From: Oxalobacteraceae bacterium
Lineage (GTDB): Bacteria > Pseudomonadota > Gammaproteobacteria > Burkholderiales > Burkholderiaceae_D
DNA: 11,221 bases
Reading direction: 5' to 3'
Assembly (NCBI GenBank): GCA_947446335.1
Contig: CANFGA010000055.1
Span: forward strand, 1 to 11,221
Below the pieces are notes generated by a model. That model made no database searches and was not told the origin of the DNA. It saw nothing but the letters and a program-made list of their open reading frames with translations. Shown one piece after another: positions 1 to 6,930 of this stretch (its first letter is position 1; each line of letters starts with the position of its first letter). Made by a program: the position numbers and the translations under genes.

Positions 1-1792
1 CGGCGCGGCGGCCGCCGGCAAGGTGATCGAAGCCTTCGGTCATTTCTTGATCGGCGGCAATTTCACGGTCGGTATCGTGGTCTTCATCATCTTGACCATC
101 ATTAACTTCACCGTCGTGACCAAGGGTGCGGGCCGGATCGCCGAGGTCGGCGCCCGTTTCGCGCTGGACGCGATGCCGGGCAAGCAGATGGCGATCGACG
201 CTGACTTGAACGCCGGCTTGATCGGCGAAGACGACGCACGCCGTCGTCGCACCGAAGTGGCGCAAGAAGCCGAATTCTATGGCGCGATGGACGGCGCCAG
301 CAAGTACGTGCGCGGCGATGCGGTGGCTGGCATCATGATTACCGTCATCAATATCGTCGGCGGCTTGCTGGTCGGCTTGCTGCAGCACGACATGGGCTTT
401 GCCGATGCGATGAAGACCTACACCTTGCTGGCCATCGGCGATGGCCTGGTGGCGCAGATTCCATCGCTGATCATTTCAACGGCGGCCGGTATCGTCGTCT
501 CGCGCGTGGCCAGCGACCAGGATATCGGCACCCAATTGGTGGGCCAGTTGTTTGCCAAGCCAAAAGTGTTGTATATCACCGCGGCCATCATCGGTGGCAT
601 GGGCATCATTCCCGGCATGCCCAATCTGGTCTTTCTGATGTTGGCCGGCAGCTTGGGCGGCACCGCTTATCTGCTCGACAAGCGCGCCGCAGCCGATGCC
701 GCCGCGCCGCCGGTCGAGTTGCCACCCCCGCCGCCGCCCGCGGAGTCGGAAGAGGCGAGCTGGCAAGACATCATGCCGGTCGACACGCTCGGATTGGAAG
801 TCGGTTACCGCCTGATTCCGCTGGTCGACAAGTCGCAAGGCGGAGAATTGCTCAAGCGCATCAAGGGCATACGCAAGAAATTTGCGCAAGAGATCGGCTT
901 CCTGGCGCCGCCAGTGCATATCCGCGACAACCTGGAATTGAAGCCGTCGGCTTACCGGATCACGCTCAAGGGCGTCGAAGTGGGCAACGGCGAATCGTTC
1001 AATGGACAATTTCTTGCGATTAATCCCGGCATGGCCAGCGGCTCGCTGCCGGGGTTGGCCACCAGCGACCCGGCCTTCGGTTTGCCGGCCACGTGGATCG
1101 AGGCCTCCCTGCGCGACCAGGCCCAGGCGATGGGCTATACCGTGGTCGACGCCGGCACCGTGGTGGCAACCCATTTGAATCATTTGATCACCAGCCATGC
1201 GTCGGAATTGCTGGGCCGGGGCGAAGTACAAGCCTTGCTCGATCATCTGGGCAAGGAAGCGCCCAAGCTGATCGAGGATCTGGTGCCCAAGCTGGTGTCG
1301 CTGTCGACGCTGCAAAAAGTATTGCAGAACCTGCTGGCCGAAGGGGTGCATATCCGCGACATGCGCAGCATCATCGAAACGCTGGCCGAGCACGCCGCGC
1401 ATACCCAGGACCAGAATGAATTGACGGCGCTGGTGCGCATTGCGCTGGGCCGCGCCATCGTTCAGCAATTGTTCCCTGGTGCCAATGAATTGTCGGTGAT
1501 GACGCTCGATAACCGGCTCGAGCGCTTGTTGCTGCAGGCGCTGGCGGCGAGCGGTCCCGATGGCGCCGGCATCGAACCCGGGCTGGCCGACACGATCGCG
1601 CAGCAAGCCGGCCAGGCCGTCGCACAGCAAGAAGCGCAGGGTTTGACGCCGGTGCTGCTGGTGCCCGGTGCGCTGCGGGCCTTGCTGTCGCGCTTTTTGC
1701 GGCGCGCGCTGCCGCAGTTGAAAGTGCTGTCCCATTCCGAGATCCCGGAATCGAAAACGATACGGGTCACCGCGCTGGTCGGCACGCAATAG
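1..1792 (+). CDS. flhA: FlhA, flagellar type III export gate protein (5'-partial)
   Basis: FlhA forms the nonameric inner-membrane export gate of the flagellar type III secretion system; its cytosolic ring receives substrates and chaperones. The frame is already open at base 2, and the residues before the first GTG (23-25) still fit the family (AAAGKVIEAFGHF), so the start lies upstream; about 100 of the usual ~690 residues are missing. Visible here are the FHIPEP core (TKGAGRIAEV, LDAMPGKQMAIDADLNAG, RRRRTEVAQEAEFYGAMDGA), several further membrane segments (about residues 13-34, 103-120, 132-160 and 185-215 counted from base 23), a proline-rich linker (ELPPPPPPAE), and the whole cytosolic domain beginning near DTLGLEVGYRLIPLVDK. 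It ends with TAG at 1790-1792. The next gene starts 230 bases on, so flhF may have its own control. The identification is secure. Confidence 0.97.
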   Translation, partial: GAAAAGKVIEAFGHFLIGGNFTVGIVVFIILTIINFTVVTKGAGRIAEVGARFALDAMPGKQMAIDADLNAGLIGEDDARRRRTEVAQEAEFYGAMDGASKYVRGDAVAGIMITVINIVGGLLVGLLQHDMGFADAMKTYTLLAIGDGLVAQIPSLIISTAAGIVVSRVASDQDIGTQLVGQLFAKPKVLYITAAIIGGMGIIPGMPNLVFLMLAGSLGGTAYLLDKRAAADAAAPPVELPPPPPPAESEEASWQDIMPVDTLGLEVGYRLIPLVDKSQGGELLKRIKGIRKKFAQEIGFLAPPVHIRDNLELKPSAYRITLKGVEVGNGESFNGQFLAINPGMASGSLPGLATSDPAFGLPATWIEASLRDQAQAMGYTVVDAGTVVATHLNHLITSHASELLGRGEVQALLDHLGKEAPKLIEDLVPKLVSLSTLQKVLQNLLAEGVHIRDMRSIIETLAEHAAHTQDQNELTALVRIALGRAIVQQLFPGANELSVMTLDNRLERLLLQALAASGPDGAGIEPGLADTIAQQAGQAVAQQEAQGLTPVLLVPGALRALLSRFLRRALPQLKVLSHSEIPESKTIRVTALVGTQ

Positions 1793-2022
1793 CGCCTCGC
1801 GGAACAAGCATCTTGCGCGCGCTTGATCCGAGAAAATTGAAATGCGGCCAGTTTCGGCGCCTGTTCCGGCTATCGATGGCGCTGCGCATCGTCAATAATC
1901 GCTGTGTCAGAGTGATCTGCGCTGCATGTTGACAGCGCGACGCCAGGCGAACGGGAGTCGAAGATGGCCAAACAGAATGATGCCGCGATGGTCTTGACAG
2001 GTGCAGACCTGGAGTGGCGGCC
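1793..2022 (+). other. flhA-flhF intergenic leader region
   Basis: This 230-base gap is long compared with the overlaps and short spacers downstream. It holds a small candidate ORF (1964-2026, listed separately) and weak dyads. One is CGAT/ATCG plus GCG/CGC around a CTG loop (1874-1891, one bulged base). The other is an imperfect pairing of GCTGT (1901-1905) with ACAGC (1932-1936). Two TTGACA boxes (1929-1934, 1994-1999) lack a matching -10 element at normal spacing. I see no convincing sigma-70, sigma-54 or sigma-28 promoter and no T-tailed terminator, so whether transcription from flhA reads through cannot be decided from sequence. Confidence 0.5.
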
Positions 2023-2026
2023 ATGA
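1964..2026 (+). CDS. Possible 20-codon leader ORF coupled to flhF
   Basis: An ATG at 1964 opens 20 codons, beginning MAKQNDAAMVLTG and ending LEWRP, with TGA at 2024-2026. The stop overlaps the FlhF start as ATGA (2023-2026), the classic arrangement for translational coupling. A GGGAG (1953-1957) lies 6 bases before the ATG and is a better ribosome binding site than many in this window. The frame is closed upstream at 1913-1915. I recognise no family and no runs of regulatory codons as in amino-acid attenuators. Its role, if translated, would most simply be to deliver ribosomes to the flhF start. It could equally be chance, since 20-codon ORFs are common in G+C-rich DNA. Confidence 0.3.
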   Translation: MAKQNDAAMVLTGADLEWRP

Positions 2027-3291
2027 ATGTCAAGAAATTCACGGCAACCACCGTGCGCGAAGCACTGCGCAAGGTGCGCGAGGTGCTCGGACCCGATGCC
2101 GTGATTCTGTCGAACCGGTCATCCGATGGCCAGGTCGAAATTCTGGCGTTGGCCAGCGACGACATGGCGACCCTGACCGCGCCCGATGCCGGCTCCGAGA
2201 TGGCCGAACCGCTGCTGGACTTGCAGTTTGCGCCGCGCCCGCAGGCCGAGTCACTCGACATGGCGCGCATTTCACAGATGATGACGTCCGCGCTGGCCGA
2301 AGCCAAGGAAAGCGCCAGCCTTGAAATGGGCGGCGTGATGAATGAGATCCGCGCCATGCGCGGGATGATGGAAACCCAGTTGGCCGAGATTTCGTGGGAT
2401 TCGACCCAGCGCCGCGAGCCGCAAAAAACGCTGGTGCTGCGCCAGATGCTCGCTGCCGGTTTCAGCGCCAGTCTGGCGCGCTACCTGATCGACAAGTTGC
2501 CGACCGGACGCGATGGCAATGACAGCATGCGCTGGATCAAGACGGTGCTGAGCCGCAACCTGGGCGCGATGGCCAATGAAGACAGCATGCTGGAGCAGGG
2601 CGGCGTGTTTGCGCTGGTCGGACCGACTGGCGTGGGCAAGACCACCAGCACCGCAAAACTGGCGGCGCGCTGCGTGATGCGGCACGGCCCCGACAATCTG
2701 GCTTTGATCACGACCGATGCTTATCGTATCGGCGCGCACGAACAGTTGCGCATCTACGGCAAGATCCTGGGCGTGATGGTGCATGCGGTCAAGGATGAAG
2801 CCGATTTGCGCATCGCGCTCAAGGAATTGCGCAACAAGCACACGGTGCTGATCGATACGGTCGGCGTGAGCCAGCGCGACCAGATGGTCACTGCGCAGGT
2901 GGCGATGCTGGCGGGCTCGGGTGCCGACGTCAAGCGCTTGCTGTGCCTGAATGCGACCTCGACCCAGGAAACGCTGAGCGAAGTGGTGCGCGCCTATCAG
3001 GGCAGCGGCCTGGCCGGTTGCATCATGACCAAGCTCGACGAGGCGGCATCGATCGGCAATGTGCTCGATGTCGTGATCCGCCACAAGCTCAATTTGTTTT
3101 ACATCTCAAATGGCCAGCGCGTGCCCGAAGACATGCATCTGGCCGATCGTGGTTATCTGATCGACCGCGCCTTCAAGATGAAGCGCGATATCGCTCAATC
3201 GCAATACTCGGATGAAGAACTGGCGCTGCTGATGGCCAACTCCAGCAATGCCCGCAATGACAGCACGCTGCGCGAGGTGAACCTTGGATGA
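2023..3291 (+). CDS. flhF: FlhF, SRP-type GTPase for flagellar placement
   Basis: FlhF is the third SRP-family GTPase, beside Ffh and FtsY. It recruits early basal-body parts to the cell pole or chosen site and is reset by FlhG. The protein is 422 residues. The start MNVKKFTATTVREALRKVREVLGPDAVILSNR is the normal FlhF N-terminus; a GTG at 2014 would add three residues, but the ATG at 2023 has GGAG at 2010-2013. A variable N/B region comes first, then the NG domain: G1 GPTGVGKT (200-207), TTDAYRIGAHEQLRIY (230-245), G3 DTVGVSQRD (278-286) and G4 TKLDEA (336-341). All catalytic and nucleotide-binding motifs look intact, and the DTVG variant is usual in FlhF. The stop overlaps the start of flhG by 8 bases, so the two partners are probably made together. 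Confidence 0.96.
   Translation: MNVKKFTATTVREALRKVREVLGPDAVILSNRSSDGQVEILALASDDMATLTAPDAGSEMAEPLLDLQFAPRPQAESLDMARISQMMTSALAEAKESASLEMGGVMNEIRAMRGMMETQLAEISWDSTQRREPQKTLVLRQMLAAGFSASLARYLIDKLPTGRDGNDSMRWIKTVLSRNLGAMANEDSMLEQGGVFALVGPTGVGKTTSTAKLAARCVMRHGPDNLALITTDAYRIGAHEQLRIYGKILGVMVHAVKDEADLRIALKELRNKHTVLIDTVGVSQRDQMVTAQVAMLAGSGADVKRLLCLNATSTQETLSEVVRAYQGSGLAGCIMTKLDEAASIGNVLDVVIRHKLNLFYISNGQRVPEDMHLADRGYLIDRAFKMKRDIAQSQYSDEELALLMANSSNARNDSTLREVNLG
3274..3280 (+). promoter_or_regulatory. Ribosome binding site deciding the flhG TTG start
   Basis: GAGGTGA matches the complement of the 16S rRNA 3' end over seven bases. It lies inside the last codons of flhF, with GAGG ending 6 bases before the TTG at 3284. 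It is the main support for starting flhG at TTG, because the frame has no ATG until residue 30. Two adjoining ATG codons just downstream (3288, 3291) are in another frame and do not yield a recognisable protein. Confidence 0.6.
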
Positions 3292-4159
3292 TGTTGATTT
3301 CGGTGGTGGCATATCCGGCGGGGTGCGCCATGGCGTGTTCGATTTCGATCAAGCCGAAGGGCTGCGCCGGATGCTCGCCGGCGCCAAGCCGCGCATCGTC
3401 ACATTCCTTGCCGCCACCGCGCAAGATGAAAAGGGTGCGATGCTGGTCAACCTGGGCGCCTCGCTGGCGCGCGCCGGCATCGACGTGCTGCTGGTCGATG
3501 CCGGCAGCGCCGCCCATGGCATCGCGGCGCGCCTGGGCGTGGCCGGCGGCGCTACCTTGCTCGGCGTGGCGCGCCAGCAATGCGCGCTCGACGAAGTCAT
3601 CAAGCAAGTGCCGCAAGGGTTTGGCGTGGTATCGATGCTGCCTTCGGGCAGCTGCGGTGCAGAAGATGCCGATGAAGCGCGCCGCCTGGCCAGGGCCTTC
3701 GATATCCTGGTCAAGCAAACCGGCACCGTCATCGTCGATGGCGAATTCGATGGCGACAGTTTCCCCTTGCCGGTCATGGCCAACGCCGAGATCGTGGTGC
3801 AAGTATCGAACAGCGCCGCGTCGATCACGGCCGCCTATAGCCTGATCAAGCGCCTCAACCTGGCGCTGGGCCACCGCTCCTTTGGCATCCTGGTCATCAA
3901 TGCCTCCGAGCGCGAAGCGAAGGTGGTGTACGACAACATGAAGCAGGCAGCGAGCCGCTATCTGGCGCTGGACCTGACGTCGATGGGATCGGTGCCGGCC
4001 GACGAGCACTTGCAGCGCGCAGCGCGCCTGGGACGCGCCGTTGTCGATGCGTTTCCGCAAGCTGGCTCGTCGGTGGCGTTTCGCCAACTGGCCGGGCTTT
4101 TTTCGCTCACTTCCGTGCCGCGCAGCCTCGCTGGCGGCAACCATCATTTTGGCATCTGA
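3284..4159 (+). CDS. flhG: FlhG/FleN-like MinD-family protein with degraded ATPase motifs
   Basis: FlhG (FleN) is a MinD/ParA-type ATPase that limits flagellar number and stimulates the FlhF GTPase. This protein is 291 residues from a TTG start. The N-terminal activator motif DQAxxLR is present (D22-Q23-A24 to L27-R28). The MinD fold can be followed throughout: VNLGASLARAGIDVLLVDA (55-73), TVIVDG (148-153), VVQVSNSAASITAAYSLIKRL, and the C-terminal VPADEHLQRAARLGRAVVDAFP. However, the deviant Walker A, normally KGGxGKT, reads ATAQDEKGA (44-52). Only the second lysine (K50) lines up; the preceding glycine, the following Thr/Ser and the signature lysine are lost. The switch I DADLG is DAGSA (72-76), and the Walker B DTAAG is DGEFD (152-156). 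It may bind nucleotide poorly or not at all. Family membership rests on alignment by eye and on its place between flhF and fliA. Confidence 0.85.
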   Translation: MDDVDFGGGISGGVRHGVFDFDQAEGLRRMLAGAKPRIVTFLAATAQDEKGAMLVNLGASLARAGIDVLLVDAGSAAHGIAARLGVAGGATLLGVARQQCALDEVIKQVPQGFGVVSMLPSGSCGAEDADEARRLARAFDILVKQTGTVIVDGEFDGDSFPLPVMANAEIVVQVSNSAASITAAYSLIKRLNLALGHRSFGILVINASEREAKVVYDNMKQAASRYLALDLTSMGSVPADEHLQRAARLGRAVVDAFPQAGSSVAFRQLAGLFSLTSVPRSLAGGNHHFGI

Positions 4160-4175
4160 GCCAGCACGATCGAGC

Positions 4176-4907
4176 ATGTATACGGCCAAGGGAACAACAG
4201 GCAGGGATCATTTGCTGGTGGCGCACATGCCGCTGGTGAAGCGCCTGGCGCACCACATGAAGGCGAAGCTGCCGCCATCGGTCGAAGTCGACGATCTGGT
4301 GCAAGCGGGGATGATCGGCTTGCTCGATGCGATCAATCGCTTCGAAGATACCCATGGCGCGCAATTTGAAACCTACGCCGTGCTGCGCATCCGCGGCGCG
4401 ATGCTCGACGAATTGCGCAGCAGCGACTGGTTGCCGCGCAGCATGCGCCAGAACATGCGCAAGATCGAAGTGGCGATGAGCACGCTGCAGCAGCGCCTGG
4501 GCCATCCGCCCACCGAATCCGAAGTCGCTGCGCTGCTGAAGCTGTCGCTGGCCGACTATCAAGAGATGCTCTCGGCCGGCGGTGGCCATCAATTGCTGTA
4601 TTACGAGGATTTTCGCGATCCGGACGGCCAGGACAGCTTTCTCGATCGCCACTGCGTCGATGAAAACAGCGATCCCTTGCGCGCGCTGCTCGACACCGAT
4701 TTTCGCCAGGGCGTCATCGACGCCATCGATGCCTTGCCGCCGCGCGAGAAATTGCTGATGGGTTTGTACTATGAGGAAGAATTGAACTTGAAGGAAATCG
4801 GCGCCGTGATGGGCGTATCGGAATCGCGCGTGTCGCAGTTGCATACACAGGCTGTCACGCGCCTGCGTGCAACATTAAGGGAGAAGCAATGGACTGGGCC
4901 AGCGTAG
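4176..4907 (+). CDS. fliA: FliA, flagellar sigma factor 28
   Basis: FliA directs RNA polymerase to late flagellar and chemotaxis promoters (TAAAGTTT-N11-GCCGATAA) and is held inactive by FlgM. The 243-residue length is normal. Region 2 is clear (VEVDDLVQAGMIGLLDAI, FETYAVLRIRGAMLDELR, then DWLPRSMRQ), followed by region 3 (TLQQRLGHPPTESEVAALL). Region 4 ends with a helix-turn-helix (LKEIGAVMGVSESRVSQLHTQA). The ATG at 4176 is chosen because the protein then begins shortly before the conserved HLLVAHMPLVKRLA; in-frame codons upstream to 4041 lie inside flhG and have no family resemblance. The ribosome binding site is weak (GAG at 4172-4174). The gene starts 16 bases after flhG ends and overlaps motC by 19 bases, so it belongs to the same operon. 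A perfect target promoter lies 2.4 kb away, before flgM. Confidence 0.97.
   Translation: MYTAKGTTGRDHLLVAHMPLVKRLAHHMKAKLPPSVEVDDLVQAGMIGLLDAINRFEDTHGAQFETYAVLRIRGAMLDELRSSDWLPRSMRQNMRKIEVAMSTLQQRLGHPPTESEVAALLKLSLADYQEMLSAGGGHQLLYYEDFRDPDGQDSFLDRHCVDENSDPLRALLDTDFRQGVIDAIDALPPREKLLMGLYYEEELNLKEIGAVMGVSESRVSQLHTQAVTRLRATLREKQWTGPA
4877..4883 (+). promoter_or_regulatory. motC ribosome binding site inside fliA
   Basis: AAGGGAG lies 5 bases before the motC ATG at 4889 and falls within the last codons of fliA, whose stop is at 4905-4907. It fixes the motC start and shows that motC translation begins before fliA translation ends. Confidence 0.7.
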
Positions 4908-5635
4908 CCGGCGTTCTGCTGGCGCTGGCCGGTTTGTTGGGTGGTCAGAGTCTCGATGGTGGCAAGCTCGCGTCGTTGCTGCAGCCGGCCGCCTTTGCGA
5001 TCGTCGTCGTCAGCACGCTCGGTGCAGTATTGCTGCAAACCCGGCTGCCCACCTTCTTGCGCGGCATGCGGATGCTGGGCTGGGTCTTCGTGACGCCACC
5101 CGATCCGCGGCCCGCGCTCGCGAGCGAGATATTGGCCTGGAATTTGAGCGCGCGCCGCGAGGGACCTTTGTCGCTGGAGCACTACATGCAAGATACCAAG
5201 GACGATTTCATCGCCAAGGGCTTGCGCATGATCATCGATGGCATCGCGCCCGACAAGCTGCGCCATTTGCTCGATGTCGAAATCGGCGATCGCGAACTGG
5301 CCGAGCGCCAGGCCATCAAGGTATGGGAAGCGGCAGCCGGTTATGCGCCCACGATCGGCATTCTGGGCGCCGTGCTGGGCCTGATCCACGTGATGGAAAA
5401 TCTGACCGATCCCAGCAAGTTAGGCAGCGGCATCGCGGTCGCCTTCGTGTCCACCATCTACGGCGTGGGTCTGGCCAATCTGTTTTTTTTCCCGGTTGCC
5501 AACAAGCTCAAGCTGATCGTCGCGCGCACCGTCTCGCAGCAGGAAATCACGGCGGCAGTATTCCACGACATCGCCAGCGGCGACACGACGCGCGTGGTCG
5601 AAGAGCGCGTCGCCAGCATGTTGCGCAAGGATTGA
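4889..5635 (+). CDS. motC: MotC, MotA-family stator subunit
   Basis: This inner-membrane stator subunit forms an ion channel with MotB-type partners and drives rotor rotation. The 248-residue protein has the MotA/ExbB layout: a first helix (VAGVLLALAGLLGG), a second near residues 32-48 (AFAIVVVSTLGAVLLQT), a charged cytoplasmic loop (about 55-150), then two C-terminal helices (YAPTIGILGAVLGLIHVM and GIAVAFVSTIYGVGLANLFFFPVANKLK). The conserved GxxxAPTIGILGxVxGLIxVM stretch and the charged cytoplasmic loop that meets FliG are recognisable. The start is fixed by AAGGGAG. The short form and the partner 6 bases downstream fit the MotC/MotD pair of pseudomonads and betaproteobacteria better than MotA/MotB; the symbol rests on that. 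A run of eight T (5483-5490) sits in the last helix. Confidence 0.88.
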   Translation: MDWASVAGVLLALAGLLGGQSLDGGKLASLLQPAAFAIVVVSTLGAVLLQTRLPTFLRGMRMLGWVFVTPPDPRPALASEILAWNLSARREGPLSLEHYMQDTKDDFIAKGLRMIIDGIAPDKLRHLLDVEIGDRELAERQAIKVWEAAAGYAPTIGILGAVLGLIHVMENLTDPSKLGSGIAVAFVSTIYGVGLANLFFFPVANKLKLIVARTVSQQEITAAVFHDIASGDTTRVVEERVASMLRKD

Positions 5636-5641
5636 TCCGGG

Positions 5642-6466
5642 ATGCGGCGTGATCGCAGAAAGCACGACGAGGAGCACGATCCGCACGATCGCTGGCTGAT
5701 ATCGTATGCCGATTTCATGACCTTGCTGTTCGCCTTCTTTGTCGTCATGTATGCCTTGTCTTCCATCAATGAAGGAAAGTACCGGGTTTTTTCCGACTCG
5801 GTGGGCGACGCATTCAGCCTGGGAAAAGGAGCAGCAGTCATGGGTGTGCCCGCCGTCGACGCCCCGGCGGTGCTGGCATTGCCCAATCCTGCGCGCAAGC
5901 GGCGCAACGAAGCGCTGCGCCGCGAAAAGGAGCACATGACGCGCCTGGCGCAGGATCTGTTGTCGACGCTGGCACCGCTGGTCAAGGAAGGCAAGGTTCG
6001 GGTCACCCAAAACAGCCGCGGCGTCAGCGTCGAGATCAACGCCAGCATCCTGTTCAATCAAGGCGATGCCCGTCTCACCGAGGAATCTGACCAGGCCTTG
6101 CGCGCGGTCGCGGTGCTGCTCAAGGATGATCCGCATGCGGTCCAGGTCGAGGGTCATACCGATACCATGCCCATCAGTAATGTACAGTTTCCATCGAACT
6201 GGGAATTGTCGGCCGCGCGTGCCAGCGCCGTGGTGCGCTTGTTCATTGGCGCCGGGGTAGTCTCGTCGCGCTTGACTGCGGTCGGTCATGGCGACAATCT
6301 GGCGGTAGCGCCCAATGACAGCGAGGCTGGACGGGCGCGCAACCGGCGCGTTGCGATCACGATCGTATCCGGCTTGCCCGATGTCGTCACCGACATCGCC
6401 ACCGAGGTGCAGGACCTTGAAGCGAGCGCCGCCGCCAAGGCGCCCGCTGCGGCGCCTAGCCGATGA
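5642..6466 (+). CDS. motD: MotD, MotB-family stator subunit
   Basis: MotD is the peptidoglycan-anchored half of the stator. The 274-residue protein starts with a basic and acidic tail, then a single membrane helix WLISYADFMTLLFAFFVVMYA. Asp24 in that helix is at the position of the ion-binding aspartate of the MotB family. A linker (about 45-130) follows. The periplasmic OmpA-type peptidoglycan-binding domain has VEGHTD (169-174), NWELSAARA and RNRRVAI. The tail is alanine/proline rich. Start ATG 5642 is preceded by AAGGA (5627-5631) inside the end of motC. The gene closes the rightward operon and overlaps the 3' end of the opposing flgN by 11 bases. Whether the pair uses H+ or Na+ cannot be told from the sequence with confidence. 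Confidence 0.92.
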   Translation: MRRDRRKHDEEHDPHDRWLISYADFMTLLFAFFVVMYALSSINEGKYRVFSDSVGDAFSLGKGAAVMGVPAVDAPAVLALPNPARKRRNEALRREKEHMTRLAQDLLSTLAPLVKEGKVRVTQNSRGVSVEINASILFNQGDARLTEESDQALRAVAVLLKDDPHAVQVEGHTDTMPISNVQFPSNWELSAARASAVVRLFIGAGVVSSRLTAVGHGDNLAVAPNDSEAGRARNRRVAITIVSGLPDVVTDIATEVQDLEASAAAKAPAAAPSR

Positions 6467-6923
6467 CGAAGCGGCGGTTCGCTGTCGCGTTGCTGGCCTG
6501 ACCGTTGGGGCCGTAGACATCCAGACCCTGGGTATTCGGACGCAGTGCATTGAGCGCGTTTTGGGTATGCGCCATCTGCTTGTTGATCAGCATGCCATTG
6601 ACACGATTGATTTCCTTCGCTTCGCGCGTCAAATCCAGCACTTGCTGCCACAAACTGGCATCGGCGCTGCTGCCGCGCTCGGTCATCCACGCTTGCATCC
6701 CGGTTTCCTGGGCGGCGAAGCCGGCTGTGCCCAGCGCATGGTGGCGCGAACTGGCGAGCGCGGCCATTTTTCCGACCAGCGCCGTTTTTTGCGCGGTGAC
6801 TTCGGTCAAGCTGGCGATGTCGTTGGATACCAGATGCAATTGTTCGTTCTTTAACAGATCGAGCAACAACTTCATCACTTGTTGCTCTTCGGGCAGACTG
6901 GTCATCGGGAATATGGCTTGCAT
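6456..6923 (-). CDS. flgN: FlgN, chaperone for hook-filament junction proteins
   Basis: FlgN is a cytoplasmic export chaperone for FlgK and FlgL. The likely protein is 155 residues, rich in leucine, glutamine and alanine and predicted helical, starting MQAIFPMTSLPEEQQ. It contains the family-like stretch LTREAKEINRVNGMLINKQMAHTQNALNAL, followed by a C-terminal LDVYGPNGQ, which resembles the YG.xG segment of FlgN proteins. The start at 6923 is favoured because it is 7 bases after flgM and preceded by TAGG (6933-6930), which includes the flgM stop; an in-frame ATG at 6905 is possible, and an upstream one at 6980 would sit inside flgM. Position directly after flgM matches the flgAMN order known in Salmonella. 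The 3' end overlaps motD tail-to-tail. Confidence 0.88.
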   Translation of the reverse strand: MQAIFPMTSLPEEQQVMKLLLDLLKNEQLHLVSNDIASLTEVTAQKTALVGKMAALASSRHHALGTAGFAAQETGMQAWMTERGSSADASLWQQVLDLTREAKEINRVNGMLINKQMAHTQNALNALRPNTQGLDVYGPNGQASNATANRRFVIG

Positions 6924-6930
6924 GGTTTGC

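Noticed and set aside
476..1807. Long minus-strand ORF of 443 codons opposite flhA
   Set aside because: It is a mirror of the flhA codon pattern in G+C-rich DNA, is rich in His/Arg/Gln, shows no family motif and lies fully opposite a certain gene.
1929..1999. Two TTGACA boxes upstream of flhF as sigma-70 -35 elements
   Set aside because: Neither has an acceptable -10 hexamer 16-18 bases downstream (the positions read CGGGAG and GCGGCC).
3288..3845. ORF starting at ATG ATG beside the flhG start
   Set aside because: The protein is Ser/Ala/Pro/Trp-rich with no homology, while the other frame gives a full FlhG-like protein to 4159.
3173..4189. Minus-strand ORF of 338 codons opposite flhG
   Set aside because: Same shadow pattern with Arg/His/Gln-rich composition, no ribosome site I could support and no recognisable domain.
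5420..6550. Minus-strand ORF of 376 codons opposite motC/motD
   Set aside because: Shadow of two well-supported genes; no motif or context for a coding role.
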